Source of the DNA: Enterococcus sp. 4G2_DIV0659
Lineage (GTDB): Bacteria; Bacillota; Bacilli; Lactobacillales; Enterococcaceae
Assembly: GCF_002140715.2 (NCBI RefSeq)
Contig: NZ_NGLE02000001.1
Coordinates: 1,049,001-1,113,000, forward strand
DNA length: 64,000 nucleotides
Direction: 5' to 3'
In this document: piece by piece, positions 34,910 through 44,812 of the stretch
How positions within the stretch are numbered: position 1 is the stretch's first letter
Layout of the letters: every line of letters starts with the position of its first letter
The notes under the pieces: model-generated
The model's database searches: none
What the model saw: the letters and a program-made list of their open reading frames with translations, nothing else
What the model was told of the DNA's origin: nothing
Program-made: the position numbers and the translations under genes

Positions 34910-37569
34910 TATAGTTGCTCCTTTCTTTCGCAGGGTAATGTAAAGGTAAATACGGCTCCGCCTTGTGCTCGATTGGTTGCATTTAGTGTGCCATCATGAG
35001 CCATAATAATTGTTTTTACAATGGATAAACCAATTCCCATTCCACTTTTAGAATCAACAGGTGTGTTTTGTTTATTCATACCGTCGAATAACAGTTTAAT
35101 TTGCTCATTGGTCAATCCTTTTCCTTGATCAGCTACTTCAAACGACACTTCTTTATCATTCGCTGAAACAGTCACAAAAATAGGGGAACGACTATTTGAG
35201 TGCCGGATTGCATTTTCCATTAAATTGAATAAGACTTGTTCAATTAAAATTGAGTCCATTGGAACAAACAGAAATTCCTCTGGTAAGGTGACACTAATTT
35301 CACTTTTAGGATAGCTTTTTTTGATACGTTGAATCGCTGATGAAACAACTTCTTCTACAGCTTCTTTGCTTTTTGCAACTTTCATGGTCTCTTCATTAAT
35401 ACGAGTGATCGAAAGTAGATTTTCCACCATCCGAATCAACCAATTGGCGTCGTCTTTGATTCCAACAAGCAGTTTCCGTTTGGTTTCTTCTGGTAATTTT
35501 GTTGCTTCGTGATCGTCTAAAATCGTTTCTACAGAACCTGAAATCCCTGTCAGCGGCGTTCTCAAATCATGGGAAATTGCTCGTAATAAATTGCCTCGCA
35601 TACGCTCTTTCTCATTTTCAAATAGAATTTGTTGACGTTCTAAGGTCAAGTTATTTTGTTCTATGGCTAGAGCTAATTGGGTAGAAATCAAGTCTAAGAA
35701 GGTGATAATTTCATCTGTAATTGGATTTTCTTTACTTTTTTCAATCCCAATAACAGCTAAAGTCAGGCCATTTGATAATACTGGTAAATAAAGAGCTTTC
35801 GCTCCCATCAATGTATCTGTTCCATAACCTGCTTCTTTTTGGTTTACAAACACCCAGTTGGCTACCGCCAATTCTTCCAAGCTTCTTAAAGGACCTTTAA
35901 TTGGCGCGCCTGACGGATTTTTCAGTTCTTCTTCTCCGTAAAGGACAACTTCCCGATCCAACATCGTTGATAAATAGTCAGCCGTTGTTGCCAATATTTC
36001 CTTTTGGTCATGGGTAACTAAATATTTTTTATTCAGCTCATATAGAATTTCTAGCTGATGTTCTCGTTTCATAGCATAGAAGGCTTGCTTTTTGATTTGC
36101 ATCATTAAATTGCTGACTAATAAAGCGACTAAGAGCATAAAAATCAGCGTTAACGGATAACCTTGTTTATAGACGGTTAACGAGTAGAGAGGTTCAACAA
36201 AAAACCAATTAAACATCAATACACTAGCAATCGATGACAAGGCTGCCCATAAGTACCCAGTTGTCACTCTGGCGACCAACAAAACAAACATAATATAGAT
36301 CAAAATCAAATTTTGATCCCCGATGCGAAAATATGAACCTAATTCAGAAAGTATTGTTGCTAAAGTAAGTAATCCTACAGTCATATAAAAGTCTTGCCAA
36401 GTAAAGATGCTTTTGAGATTTTTTTTCTTTGTTGCGTATTTATTCAACAAATATTTGTTTGATTGATATGGAACTAAGTGAATATCTACATCAGGTATAA
36501 AAGCGATGAGTTCATCTTCTAAATCTGGACGATACAGACGAATAAAACGAGAGCGATTGATGATTTTGCCCATCACTAAATCGGTGACTCCCCGCATTTT
36601 GACATACTGAATAATAGTTTCTCGTTGATTGTCACTTTCTAATGTGACCACCTCACCGCCAAGTTTAGCCGCTAGTTTTGAATTTTCAGATTCTGCATGT
36701 TCCGATGTGTCTTCTAAAATTTCTAATGCAATCCATTCTGTCCCTAACGCTTGAGCTAGACGTGCCGTCCAGCGCAGGCATTTTTTTGTCATATCTGGAT
36801 TCTTTTCATCAATTACAGTCAGTAACTTGGAATGAATTCCTGTGCTTTTTTGTGTTTCTTGTTGGTTCGTTGTATTAATATGATCCGACGCTTTACGAAT
36901 CGCTAAGCCTCTTAATAACGTTAAATTATCAGACGTAAAAAAATTAGCCATTGCCTTTCTAGCGTTTTCTGAGTGATAAATTTTTCCTTGTTTCAGTCGA
37001 TCCAATAATTCTTCTGTTTCGATATCGACAACTTTTAGTGAACTGGTTTCAAAAAAAGTATCTGGTACCGTTTCAGAAATATGTACTCCTGTGACTTGTT
37101 CAACCACATCATTCAAGCTCTCGATATGCTGAACATTAACGGTTGTATACACATCGATTCCTGCTTTTAATAATTCTTCAATGTCTTGGTATCTTTTGCG
37201 ATTTCTGGCGCCGACAGCGTTTGTATGTGCCAACTCATCGACTAAAATAAGCTCTGGTTTTTCTTGTAATGCCGCATCCACATCAAACTCATTGATTTTG
37301 ATCCCCTTATATTCATAGGTTTTAGTAGGCAATGTTGGTAACCCGCTGACCAAGGCTTGGGTTTCTGGTCGAGCGTGTGGTTCAACATAGCCAATCAACA
37401 CTTTTTTTCCTTCACTTTGTTGTTCGTGTGCTTCTTTTAGCATCGCATAGGTTTTTCCTACACCAGCCGCATAACCGAAGAAAACCTTCAGTCTTCCAGA
37501 CCTCAGGCTTTGTTCGTTCTTTTTCCATTTTGCTAAAAGTTGTTCTGGATCTAAACGTTCCTCTTCCAC
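34909..37569 (-). CDS. kdpD: KdpD osmosensitive K+ sensor histidine kinase
   Basis: The 886-aa protein has the full KdpD architecture. The N-terminal KdpD domain carries Walker A GYAAGVGKTYAMLKEA and VDELAHTNAVGARNRKRYQD. A USP-like domain follows (about 250-370), then four membrane helices (about 395-495) and a GAF-like region. The kinase core has ISHDLRTPLTGI (H667) and ATPase boxes (NLMENAIRHS, GMGIGLSIVKTII). It senses K+ or turgor and phosphorylates KdpE. It is separated from kdpC by 77 bp. Confidence 0.95.
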   Translation of the reverse strand: MEEERLDPEQLLAKWKKNEQSLRSGRLKVFFGYAAGVGKTYAMLKEAHEQQSEGKKVLIGYVEPHARPETQALVSGLPTLPTKTYEYKGIKINEFDVDAALQEKPELILVDELAHTNAVGARNRKRYQDIEELLKAGIDVYTTVNVQHIESLNDVVEQVTGVHISETVPDTFFETSSLKVVDIETEELLDRLKQGKIYHSENARKAMANFFTSDNLTLLRGLAIRKASDHINTTNQQETQKSTGIHSKLLTVIDEKNPDMTKKCLRWTARLAQALGTEWIALEILEDTSEHAESENSKLAAKLGGEVVTLESDNQRETIIQYVKMRGVTDLVMGKIINRSRFIRLYRPDLEDELIAFIPDVDIHLVPYQSNKYLLNKYATKKKNLKSIFTWQDFYMTVGLLTLATILSELGSYFRIGDQNLILIYIMFVLLVARVTTGYLWAALSSIASVLMFNWFFVEPLYSLTVYKQGYPLTLIFMLLVALLVSNLMMQIKKQAFYAMKREHQLEILYELNKKYLVTHDQKEILATTADYLSTMLDREVVLYGEEELKNPSGAPIKGPLRSLEELAVANWVFVNQKEAGYGTDTLMGAKALYLPVLSNGLTLAVIGIEKSKENPITDEIITFLDLISTQLALAIEQNNLTLERQQILFENEKERMRGNLLRAISHDLRTPLTGISGSVETILDDHEATKLPEETKRKLLVGIKDDANWLIRMVENLLSITRINEETMKVAKSKEAVEEVVSSAIQRIKKSYPKSEISVTLPEEFLFVPMDSILIEQVLFNLMENAIRHSNSRSPIFVTVSANDKEVSFEVADQGKGLTNEQIKLLFDGMNKQNTPVDSKSGMGIGLSIVKTIIMAHDGTLNATNRAQGGAVFTFTLPCERKEQL

Positions 37570-37646
37570 TTTTGCTCCATCCTTTATTCAAAAATTAGGA
37601 ATAGAGAGTGTCCTCTTTTTGAAGGAGTCATCTCTAATCCTATCAT

Positions 37647-38177
37647 TTATTTAGATTCATCCAGCATTTGATTGACTCCTAAAACATTCACACGTTGTGA
37701 AGTTATCCCGCCAATTTTTACGCCAGTAATGTTTTGTTTGATTATAGCACGGACATCCTCTTTTTTCATATTTCTAGCGGCTGCAATTCGTTCGCTTTGG
37801 AAAAGTGCTGCTTCTACAGAAATTTCAGGATCAACACCACTAGCTGAAGCTGTCACTAAATCAACAGGAACAGCAGTTGCATTGCTTTTTCTCACGCGTT
37901 CTTCAACTCGCTGTTTTTGTTCTTTTGAAACAGGAGATAACTGGCTAACTTCACTAGAACGTCCGTGAAGGTATTTTTCTCCTGTAAAGGTTTGGCCGAT
38001 TAACTTAGAGCCGATCACAACGTTTTTTCCTGCTTCTTGTTTTTTTATTAAACTACCATTTGCTTGTGCAGAAAAAACGATCTGTCCAACAGCTGTCACT
38101 GCTACCGTATAAACGACACCACACAATAGAGTGAATAATAAAATACTTTTTAATGACGCAATCATTATCTTTTTCAC
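37647..38177 (-). CDS. kdpC: KdpC, K+-transporting ATPase subunit C
   Basis: The 176-aa protein has one N-terminal membrane helix (about 12-34) and conserved blocks VIGSKLIGQTFTGEKYLHGR, VPVDLVTASASGVDPEISVE and ALFQSERIAAAR. It stabilises the KdpFABC complex and aids ATP binding by KdpB. Confidence 0.94.
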   Translation of the reverse strand: MKKIMIASLKSILLFTLLCGVVYTVAVTAVGQIVFSAQANGSLIKKQEAGKNVVIGSKLIGQTFTGEKYLHGRSSEVSQLSPVSKEQKQRVEERVRKSNATAVPVDLVTASASGVDPEISVEAALFQSERIAAARNMKKEDVRAIIKQNITGVKIGGITSQRVNVLGVNQMLDESK

Positions 38178-38213
38178 GGTTTTCTCTCCTATTTTAAAAG
38201 TGTAAGGAATTAA

Positions 38214-40274
38214 TTAATACAAAATCAATGTCAAAAACATATCAATCAGTTTGATCGCGATAAACGGTGCAATGACACCGCCTAATCCATAAACCAATAA
38301 ATTATGACGTAAAATTTGACTGGCTGGTTTTTCTTTATACGAAACCCCTTTTAAAGCCAATGGAATCAACGCGATAATAATCAATGCATTATAGATGATC
38401 GCTGATAAAATTGCTGTTGTCGGACTAGTTAATCGCATAATATTTAAGGCATCTAATGCAGGATAAATACTGAAAAACAACACAGGGATAATCGCAAAGT
38501 ATTTTGCAATATCGTTGGCGATGCTAAACGTTGTTAGTGCACCGCGAGTCATTAATAATTGTTTTCCAATTTTTACAATGCTAATTAATTTAGTTGGACT
38601 AGAATCTAAATCAATCATATTCCCAGCTTCTTTCGCTGCCTGGGTTCCTGTATTCATCGCTACCGCTACATCAGCTTGTGCTAATGCTGGCGCATCGTTC
38701 GTACCATCTCCTGTCATTGCAACAAGATGTCCTTTTTCTTGGTACTCACGAATCAAACTCATTTTATTTTCTGGTGTTGCTTCAGCTAAGAAATCATCTA
38801 CACCTGCTTCGGCTGCAATTGCCGCAGCGGTCATAGGGTTATCTCCTGTAATCATAATTGTTTTGATGCCCATTTTACGCATGTCATCGAATTTTTCTTT
38901 TACACCATTTTTTACAATATCTTTTAGGTAGATTACACCGAATACTTGATTATTTTTTACCACAACTAAAGGCGTTCCGCCTTCATTAGCCACTCTTTGA
39001 ACGATTGTGTCGCATTCTTCTGGATAGATACCGCCGTTTTCTTCTACGTATTGTTTCATAGTATCGGCAGCGCCTTTGCGGATTTCAGCGCCTTGATAGT
39101 TAATTCCACTCATCCGTGTTTTAGCTGTAAACTCGATAAATTCAACGTCTACATCCTTTAATTCACGTCCACGGATATCAAATTTTTCTTTGGCTAAAAT
39201 AACGATACTACGACCTTCTGCTGTTTCATCAGCTAACGAAGAGAGCTGCGCAGCATCAGCTAAGTCGTATTCTTTCACACCTGTTACCGGAAGAAATTCA
39301 CTCGCACGACGATTCCCTAATGTGATGGTTCCTGTTTTATCCAACAACAAAATATCTACATCACCAGCAGCTTCGATCGCACGACCACTCATCGCAATTA
39401 CATTTTCTTTATTTAAACGACTCATCCCAGCAATTCCAATAGAAGAAACAAGGGCACCAATCGTCGTTGGCGCTAAACAAACAAGTAAAGCAATAATCAC
39501 TGTTAACGATAGTGCAGAACCTGTGCCAACTAACTCACTTGAAAACTGAGTAAATGGCAATAACGTTGCCGAAACGACTAGAAAGATAATAGTCAGCATA
39601 ATCAAAATAATTTGAAGACCAATTTCATTTGGTGTTTTCTTCCGCTCGGTACCTTCCACCATTGAAATCATTTTGTCTAAGAAAGATTCACCGTTTTCAG
39701 CAGTCACTTTGATGACTAGATAATCGGAAACGACGGTTGTACCACCTGTCACAGCACTACGATCACCACCTGATTCACGAATAACTGGAGCGGACTCACC
39801 CGTAATAGCACTTTCGTCAACAGAAGCAGCACCGTCAACTACATCTCCATCCATCGGAATTTGCTCGTTAACTGCGACATAAACCAGATCACCTTTTTTT
39901 AATTCAGACGATTTGATTTGAATAAATTGTTTCTTTTTAACATCCTCTAAAGCGTTCACTTTATGGGCTGTTACGTCTTTTTTGGCTTGTTTCAAACTTT
40001 CTGCTTGTGCTTTGCCTCGTCCTTCTGCGATCGCTTCTGCAAAATTGGCAAATAAAATCGTCAACCATAAAATAACAGCGATTGCTAAGATAAAGAACGG
40101 ATTCGCATCAGTGTAACCAAAAAATGTTAATACATAAAGAACTGTTGTTAAAATTGCTCCTGTGTAAACCACCAGCATCACTGGATTTTTGACTTGAATG
40201 TTTGGCGCAAGTTTTTTGAAAGAAGATGCAAATGCATCCATATAAACACTGCGTTTGTTTTGCGTATTTTTCAA
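38214..40274 (-). CDS. kdpB: KdpB, P-type K+-transporting ATPase catalytic subunit
   Basis: The 686-aa P-type ATPase has the phosphorylation site [12 protein letters not shown] (D312), the actuator motif [12 protein letters not shown] and the hinge [20 protein letters not shown]. It hydrolyses ATP to drive K+ uptake through KdpA. Length and motif order are normal. Confidence 0.96.
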   Translation of the reverse strand: MKNTQNKRSVYMDAFASSFKKLAPNIQVKNPVMLVVYTGAILTTVLYVLTFFGYTDANPFFILAIAVILWLTILFANFAEAIAEGRGKAQAESLKQAKKDVTAHKVNALEDVKKKQFIQIKSSELKKGDLVYVAVNEQIPMDGDVVDGAASVDESAITGESAPVIRESGGDRSAVTGGTTVVSDYLVIKVTAENGESFLDKMISMVEGTERKKTPNEIGLQIILIMLTIIFLVVSATLLPFTQFSSELVGTGSALSLTVIIALLVCLAPTTIGALVSSIGIAGMSRLNKENVIAMSGRAIEAAGDVDILLLDKTGTITLGNRRASEFLPVTGVKEYDLADAAQLSSLADETAEGRSIVILAKEKFDIRGRELKDVDVEFIEFTAKTRMSGINYQGAEIRKGAADTMKQYVEENGGIYPEECDTIVQRVANEGGTPLVVVKNNQVFGVIYLKDIVKNGVKEKFDDMRKMGIKTIMITGDNPMTAAAIAAEAGVDDFLAEATPENKMSLIREYQEKGHLVAMTGDGTNDAPALAQADVAVAMNTGTQAAKEAGNMIDLDSSPTKLISIVKIGKQLLMTRGALTTFSIANDIAKYFAIIPVLFFSIYPALDALNIMRLTSPTTAILSAIIYNALIIIALIPLALKGVSYKEKPASQILRHNLLVYGLGGVIAPFIAIKLIDMFLTLILY

Positions 40275-40293
40275 AAGAATCCCCTTCTTTTTC

Positions 40294-41976
40294 TTATTTT
40301 GTTATGAAATGTTCTGCAATTGGACCTAACGCCATCGCTGGTAAGAAACTTAATGCTCCAATTACCAAAATAACAATAATCAACATTGTCACAAATGTAG
40401 CGTTTGTTGTTGAGAGTGTACCCGAACCTGTTGCAACGATTTTCTTTTTCCCTAAGTTAGAGGCAAGGTAAATTATCGCTAGCATAGGAATAAAACGAGA
40501 AAGGATCATAATCGCGCCACCTAGAAAATTTAAAAATGTGGTATCTGCAGTCAACCCTGCAAAAGCACTCCCGTTATTATTTGCTAATGAAGAGAAGCCG
40601 TATAAAATTTCAGAAAAACCATGAGGGCCTGAATTTGTCAGCCAACTCATTGCTTGCGGATTTAAGATAAAGAGCATCGTTCCAATCAGCGTTAAAAGAA
40701 GCGGTGTTAAAATCACTAAACAAACCATTTTCATATCGAAAGGTTCAATTTTTTTGCCTAAATATTCCGGCGTCCGTCCAACCAATAAACCAGCAATGAA
40801 AATCGCTAATAAAATAAACGCGATCATACCATATAAGCCACTACCTGCACCACCGAAAATAATTTCACCTAACTGCATTAGAAACATTGGAATTAATCCG
40901 CCAAGGGGCATAAAACTATCTAGCATCGCATTGATCGATCCATTAGAAGCCGCGGTCGTACTAACTGCCCACAGACTTGACCAACCAATACCAAAACGCA
41001 TTTCTTTTCCTTCTAAGTTCATTCGACCAAGTACATGAGTAAATTCAGGTCCATAATACTCACTCAATGTTACACCAATCATTGCGGCGATTAAAAAGCC
41101 TAGTGAAACGATCATAATTGTTCTGCCTTGTTTCCACTCTTTAACAAACAAACCAAAAGCAACAATCAGCGCTGCTGGAATCAATAAAATCGATATATTT
41201 TCCACAAAGTTACTAATTAGGTTAGGATTTTCAAATGGATAGGTAGAATTCCCACCATAAAATCCACCACCATTGGTTCCAAGTTGTTTGATTGCTACTT
41301 GGCTGGCAACTGTTCCTAAAGGTAAAAAGATTTTTTCGCCTAATTCCAAACTACTTGTTTCAACTGAACCAGCAAAGGTTTGAACGACTCCTTGAGAAAT
41401 CAAAATCAATGAAACGATGAATGAAAGCGGCAATAAGATATATAATGTAATTTTGGTTAAATCTTGCCAGAAATTCCCAATATATTTTGTCGTCCGATTG
41501 GTAAATCCTCTTAATAAAACAAAGAGTACTGCAATTCCTACTGCTGCCGAAACAAAGTTTTGAACGGTTAAACCGAATGCTTGAGTAAAAATCGACAAAG
41601 TATCTTCTCCTGCATAGGCTTGCCAGTTGGTATTCGTCACAAAACTTGCTGCTGTATTAAAGGCTAAGGATACGCTTGTTCCAGGTAAATTCTCTGGATT
41701 TAAAGGTAAAAAACCTTGTCCTAACATCATCGCCATTAGCACAATCAATGAAAAGAAACTAAAAAACAACACGCTTAGCCCATATTGTTTGGCATTCATT
41801 TCTTTACGAGCTGGCGTTCCTAAAAACCGATAGATTATTTCTTCTAGCGGACGGATAATTTTAGTCAGTATTGTTTTTTGCCCCGTCATCACTTTATGAA
41901 TATAAAAGCCTAGCGGAATCGCTAAACCGATTAAGACAATAAAAAAGATAGCTTGTTGAATAAAAATAGCGCTCAC
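40294..41976 (-). CDS. kdpA: KdpA, K+-translocating subunit
   Basis: The start is GTG at 41976, placed by GGGGGGAG just upstream and by homology ([20 protein letters not shown]); the frame extends further only because it overlaps kdpF. The 560-aa protein has about ten helices and the four selectivity regions, including [36 protein letters not shown] and [13 protein letters not shown]. It is the channel-like subunit of the Kdp pump. Its start overlaps the kdpF stop (GTGA). Confidence 0.95.
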   Translation of the reverse strand: MSAIFIQQAIFFIVLIGLAIPLGFYIHKVMTGQKTILTKIIRPLEEIIYRFLGTPARKEMNAKQYGLSVLFFSFFSLIVLMAMMLGQGFLPLNPENLPGTSVSLAFNTAASFVTNTNWQAYAGEDTLSIFTQAFGLTVQNFVSAAVGIAVLFVLLRGFTNRTTKYIGNFWQDLTKITLYILLPLSFIVSLILISQGVVQTFAGSVETSSLELGEKIFLPLGTVASQVAIKQLGTNGGGFYGGNSTYPFENPNLISNFVENISILLIPAALIVAFGLFVKEWKQGRTIMIVSLGFLIAAMIGVTLSEYYGPEFTHVLGRMNLEGKEMRFGIGWSSLWAVSTTAASNGSINAMLDSFMPLGGLIPMFLMQLGEIIFGGAGSGLYGMIAFILLAIFIAGLLVGRTPEYLGKKIEPFDMKMVCLVILTPLLLTLIGTMLFILNPQAMSWLTNSGPHGFSEILYGFSSLANNNGSAFAGLTADTTFLNFLGGAIMILSRFIPMLAIIYLASNLGKKKIVATGSGTLSTTNATFVTMLIIVILVIGALSFLPAMALGPIAEHFITK

Positions 41977-42059
41977 TGTTGCTCCCCCCAAAATAGTGCA
42001 TAAAATAAGTAAACTAGCAGTAATACTGCAATAATTCCAGAAATAATCGTCATCGACAT
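41973..42059 (-). CDS. kdpF: KdpF, small stabilising membrane peptide
   Basis: A 28-aa frame starts [20 protein letters not shown] and ends ALFWGEQQ. This matches KdpF: a single helix with the [11 protein letters not shown] end. GAAGGAGAGG is the ribosome site. It overlaps kdpA by 4 bp, completing kdpFABC. It is easily missed because the kdpA frame reads through it. Confidence 0.9.
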   Translation of the reverse strand: MSMTIISGIIAVLLLVYLFYALFWGEQQ

Positions 42060-42130
42060 TCCTCTCCTTCATTTGATGAGAGTATGATATCAAATTTTAT
42101 ATAAAGATAGTGTTAAAGTTACGTCTGTTT

Positions 42131-42149
42131 CTTTATACAATCTTTATAC
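42131..42149. promoter_or_regulatory. Direct-repeat site suited to KdpE, upstream of kdp
   Basis: CTTTATAC occurs at 42131-42138 and again at 42142-42149, an 11-bp period that puts both copies on one DNA face. It resembles the E. coli KdpE site (TTTATA repeat). On the minus strand it lies upstream of a weak promoter (a GTAACT-like -35 and a TATAAA -10 near 42100). Confidence 0.6.
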
Positions 42150-42156
42150 GCTAAAA

Positions 42157-42326
42157 AAGTGTCTGAGACATACCTCTGCAAGTTATATCTCAGACACCCA
42201 AAATCCGAATAAACGGCGAGAAAAAAGCAGCTCCTTCGGAAATAAGCTGAAATTTACAAAAATTTGAAGAGCAATTTTCGTGAATTCCTTCTTATTTCTC
42301 GGAGCTAAACACTTTTGTCTCGTCCT
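42157..42326 (+). repeat. Dispersed intergenic structured repeat, copy 2 (best preserved)
   Basis: A 5' hairpin GTGTCTGAGA/TCTCAGACAC (42159-42168, 42188-42197) is followed by the core CGAATAAACGGCGAG (42206-42220). A nested stem has AGCTCC/GGAGCT (42229-42234, 42301-42306) and GAAATAAG/CTTATTTC (42239-42246, 42291-42298). The tail is TTTTGTCTCG. It lies between kdpF and the toxin-antitoxin locus. Confidence 0.75.
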
Positions 42327-42471
42327 CTTTTAATAGAATTGATTTTCTTCACTTTTATTCTTCATGAAAAAATTTTTACTTTTTCATTCACTAAAATAAT
42401 GGATTTAGACTCCGTTTAGCGTATCTTATTTTGTCGCCTATCTAACAGTCTTGCGACTGAAAGGAGGTGTC

Positions 42472-42485
42472 CTCTTTATGTTCAT
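42472..42485. repeat. Direct repeat a of the par-type locus
   Basis: CTCTTTATGTTCAT covers the toxin start codon (ATG at 42478) and is repeated at 42624-42637 beyond the shared terminator. Opposite transcription of the two copies gives complementary RNAs. Confidence 0.8.
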
Positions 42486-42564
42486 AGCATTTGTCTGCCA
42501 ACTTCTTGTTGGACTATTGCTCTCATTATTTGAGCTTTGGCTAACGAACAAATACAAGAAGTAA
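42478..42564 (+). CDS. Fst-family type I toxin peptide (28 aa)
   Basis: The peptide MFIAFVCQLLVGLLLSLFEL ends with WLTNKYKK: one membrane helix with a charged C-terminus, the Fst/Ldr-like pattern (VGLLLSLFEL is close to the Fst family consensus). AAGGAGGT lies at 42461-42468. The surrounding layout is that of pAD1 par: direct repeats at the start codon and beyond the terminator, a shared bidirectional terminator, and a convergent antisense promoter. Fst toxins insert into the membrane and kill or arrest cells unless the antisense RNA blocks translation. On a chromosome the role is uncertain. The promoter of the toxin mRNA could not be placed. Confidence 0.82.
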   Translation: MFIAFVCQLLVGLLLSLFELWLTNKYKK

Positions 42565-42590
42565 CAGAAAATAAGGCGACATTAGCCAAA

Positions 42591-42622
42591 AAGCCCCTGG
42601 AGATCGCACTCTCCAGGGGCTT
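42591..42622. terminator. Bidirectional terminator shared by toxin mRNA and antitoxin RNA
   Basis: AAGCCCCTGGAGA (42591-42603) and TCTCCAGGGGCTT (42610-42622) form a perfect 13-bp G+C-rich stem with loop TCGCAC. Confidence 0.9.
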
Positions 42623-42623
42623 A

Positions 42624-42637
42624 CTCTTTATGTTCAT
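42624..42637. repeat. Direct repeat b of the par-type locus
   Basis: An exact 14-bp copy of 42472-42485, placed in the 5' part of the antisense RNA. Confidence 0.8.
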
Positions 42638-42650
42638 TCTTAGCAAAATA

Positions 42651-42680
42651 ATTATACCATGAGCTCCTCATTAATAACAA
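42651..42680 (-). promoter_or_regulatory. Promoter of the antitoxin RNA
   Basis: On the minus strand TTGTTA (complement of 42675-42680), an 18-bp spacer ending in TGG, and TATAAT (complement of 42651-42656) form a strong extended -10 promoter, as expected for a constitutive antisense antitoxin. Confidence 0.8.
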
Positions 42681-42697
42681 GAATAAAAAAGTATTTC

Positions 42698-43171
42698 TTA
42701 CAATAATTTTTCAATATCTCCAGCAATTTTTTCTGGCTCTACTGTCGGTGCAAATCGTTTTATGACTTGTCCGTTACGATCGACTAAAAATTTAGTAAAG
42801 TTCCATTTAATGGCACCGCCTAAAAGACCACCTTTTTCACTTTTCAAAAAATGATATAACGAATCCGCATTTTCACCATTTACATCAATTTTTCCAAACG
42901 TTTGAAAGGTTGTTTGATAGGTCAATTGACAAAAATCACTGATTTCTTGATTTGTCCCAGGTGCTTGATTGCCAAATTGATTACAAGGAAAATCTAAAAT
43001 CTCAAAACCTTGCTCACGATATTTTTTATACAGTTCTTCTAACCCTTCATATTGAGGTGTAAATCCACAACCTGTCGCTGTATTCACGATCAGAAGCACT
43101 TTTCCTCGATAATTTTCTAGTGAAACAGTCTCACCATTTGTTGTTTTCACCTGATAATCATAAATACTCAT
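42698..43171 (-). CDS. Glutathione peroxidase-family thiol peroxidase
   Basis: The 157-aa protein has the peroxidatic cysteine in VNTATGCGFTPQYEGLE (C35), the Gln motif FPCNQFG and the Trp motif WNFTKFLVDRNG. It reduces hydroperoxides using thioredoxin or glutathione, a cytoplasmic defence enzyme. It is Cys-type, not selenocysteine. It is likely monocistronic; a dispersed repeat copy lies upstream. Confidence 0.94.
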   Translation of the reverse strand: MSIYDYQVKTTNGETVSLENYRGKVLLIVNTATGCGFTPQYEGLEELYKKYREQGFEILDFPCNQFGNQAPGTNQEISDFCQLTYQTTFQTFGKIDVNGENADSLYHFLKSEKGGLLGGAIKWNFTKFLVDRNGQVIKRFAPTVEPEKIAGDIEKLL

Positions 43172-43340
43172 GCTTTATCTTCCTCTCATGTTACTCATCT
43201 TTACCAAAATAGTAGCTAGTTGATCGTTTCTCGTCAAGGAAACAGACTTCTTCATTTGCTTTTTTTCTTTTAAAAAAATGCCTATAACCTACCAAATCCC
43301 CTCCATTAATAAATTCCTTATCCACCAAAGTCAAAAAAGT

Positions 43341-43545
43341 AAGTGTCTAGGACATAACTCTACAAGTTATATCTTAGACACCCAAAACCCGAATAAACGG
43401 CAAAAAAGCAGCTACTACGCTTCGATCACATCAATTTCTAAATGCTAGTTGAAGGCTTCGTAAATAAGCTGGAATTCACAAAATTTTTTTAAGTAATTGT
43501 CGTGAATTCCCTCTTATTTATCGGAACTGAACACGTTTGTCTCCT
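43341..43545 (+). repeat. Dispersed intergenic structured repeat, copy 3
   Basis: A 5' hairpin GTGTCTAGGACAT...TTAGACAC (43343-43381) is followed by the core CGAATAAACGG (43390-43400). A nested stem includes TAAATAAG...GGAATTCAC pairing with GTGAATTCC...CTTATTTA (43461-43520). The tail is TTTGTCTCC. Compared with copy 2 it has an extra ~35 bp in the loop. Confidence 0.75.
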
Positions 43546-43564
43546 CCGCCTACTTTTTTACAAA

Positions 43565-44812
43565 TCAATCAACAATCTCTTTTAATTCAACCATTTCTTT
43601 CCACTCACTCATTACCTTTTTATAACGATACCGAATAATTACTGATGCAACGAAACCGATAGCTGTTAAAACAATATTTAAGCCAAAAATCATTGATACA
43701 TTGATCTTTTCCAATTGCCCTGTAATATAAGGAACAATCATCACCGAAACAGATGTCGCAATTGAATAATAACTAGTGATTCGCCCTTTGCCTTTTGAAA
43801 ACAACTCCAGCAATACCGCTAACCCTAATTGCCAAATCCCTCCTGCAGCAAAGACACCGATACCAATTGAGCCAACCAAAAACATTGGTATACTAGGAAA
43901 AAGAGTCATTCCAATCAACAAGAATAATGAAATTAAGGTACACCAGACAAGTAATATTGTCGGCGCAGCACCTCGTTTTACAATCAGGGATGTTAAAAAG
44001 ACTGACGCAAATGATCCTATGCTATACGCACTAACCAAAACTAGGCTATTCGAGTGATTCATCAGATTTAATGACTCAGCAAAAGTGGGAACCCACAAAA
44101 TAAAGATATTAAACGTCGACACACAAGTAAAACTGAAAACCAGTAGCGCCAATCCCTCAACTTTAAATAGTGGTTGTTTTTTCTCAGTAATCGGCTTCTC
44201 TTCTACGACTATTTTAGAAGTGGACTCATCTACTTGCATTCTGTCTGGAAACCCTAGTTTAGAAATATAAAGTAAATTAATAAACAAGCCTAATGCACAA
44301 CCAATAAAAACAAGCCCAAAATAAATTTCGTGATCCAACATAAAACGAGTAAGCAGCGGCAAAATAAATTGTCCTAAAGAAATAAACGCTTTATTCAACA
44401 CACTAAGAGAACTATTATCCTTTTCATTTGGGTAGGCCTCCATCAACGTCGGATACGTACTTGTATCTAAAAACGCATTACTAAATCCAGCAAATAAAGC
44501 AAAAAAGAGTCCTTGTAAATAATTTTGACTAATCAGGATGCCTAAAAAAAAGATCAAATAGCTAACGATGCCCAACTGTACCGTTTTCTTACGTCCAAAT
44601 TTATCTGAAAAATATCCAGCAAAATACAAAATCAGCACACGCCCCAAACCAATACCGCTAATTACCAAAGTAACCTGCTGCACAGTCGCTTGCCAATTAT
44701 CCATCAAAGCATGAAGATTTTGAGATAAAATAATTGCCGCCATCCCTTGGAAAATGAAATTTGTATATAAAGAGCCGATCAAAGGGGTATAGTTTTTTTT
44801 CTTTGCTTCCAT
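43565..44812 (-). CDS. Major facilitator superfamily transporter
   Basis: The 415-aa protein has 12 predicted helices and the MFS loop motif YFSDKFGRKKTVQLG between helices 2 and 3, plus a charged central loop (about 195-220). Cues such as FSNAFLDTSTYPTLMEAYPN are typical of sugar or metabolite MFS members. The substrate cannot be assigned. It is monocistronic, minus strand. Confidence 0.87.
   Translation of the reverse strand: MEAKKKNYTPLIGSLYTNFIFQGMAAIILSQNLHALMDNWQATVQQVTLVISGIGLGRVLILYFAGYFSDKFGRKKTVQLGIVSYLIFFLGILISQNYLQGLFFALFAGFSNAFLDTSTYPTLMEAYPNEKDNSSLSVLNKAFISLGQFILPLLTRFMLDHEIYFGLVFIGCALGLFINLLYISKLGFPDRMQVDESTSKIVVEEKPITEKKQPLFKVEGLALLVFSFTCVSTFNIFILWVPTFAESLNLMNHSNSLVLVSAYSIGSFASVFLTSLIVKRGAAPTILLVWCTLISLFLLIGMTLFPSIPMFLVGSIGIGVFAAGGIWQLGLAVLLELFSKGKGRITSYYSIATSVSVMIVPYITGQLEKINVSMIFGLNIVLTAIGFVASVIIRYRYKKVMSEWKEMVELKEIVD

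Larger units (their letters stand above)
42432..42581 (+). other. Long-range RNA pairing elements of the Fst-type toxin transcript
   Basis: TGTCGCC (42432-42438), near the 5' part of the toxin mRNA, can pair with GGCGACA (42575-42581) just after the toxin stop. A local hairpin CAGTC-TTGC-GACTG (42446-42459) sits before the ribosome site, and AGGA/TCCT pairing can occlude AAGGAGGT. Such inhibitory folds are typical of type I toxin mRNAs. Confidence 0.55.
42590..42644 (-). ncRNA. Antisense RNA II-type antitoxin
   Basis: A strong minus-strand promoter (42651-42680) would start a short RNA at about 42644. It would run through the second direct repeat (42637-42624) and end at the shared terminator hairpin. 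The RNA is complementary to the toxin mRNA both at the terminator and, through the direct repeat, at the toxin start codon. Predicted length is about 55 nt. Confidence 0.75.

Noticed and set aside
42060..42130. c-di-AMP (ydaO-type) riboswitch ahead of kdp
   Set aside because: The leader between the probable promoter and kdpF is too short, and no conserved riboswitch core was seen.
42360..42430. Promoter of the Fst-type toxin mRNA
   Set aside because: Several weak -35/-10 combinations exist but none is convincing, so no feature was reported.
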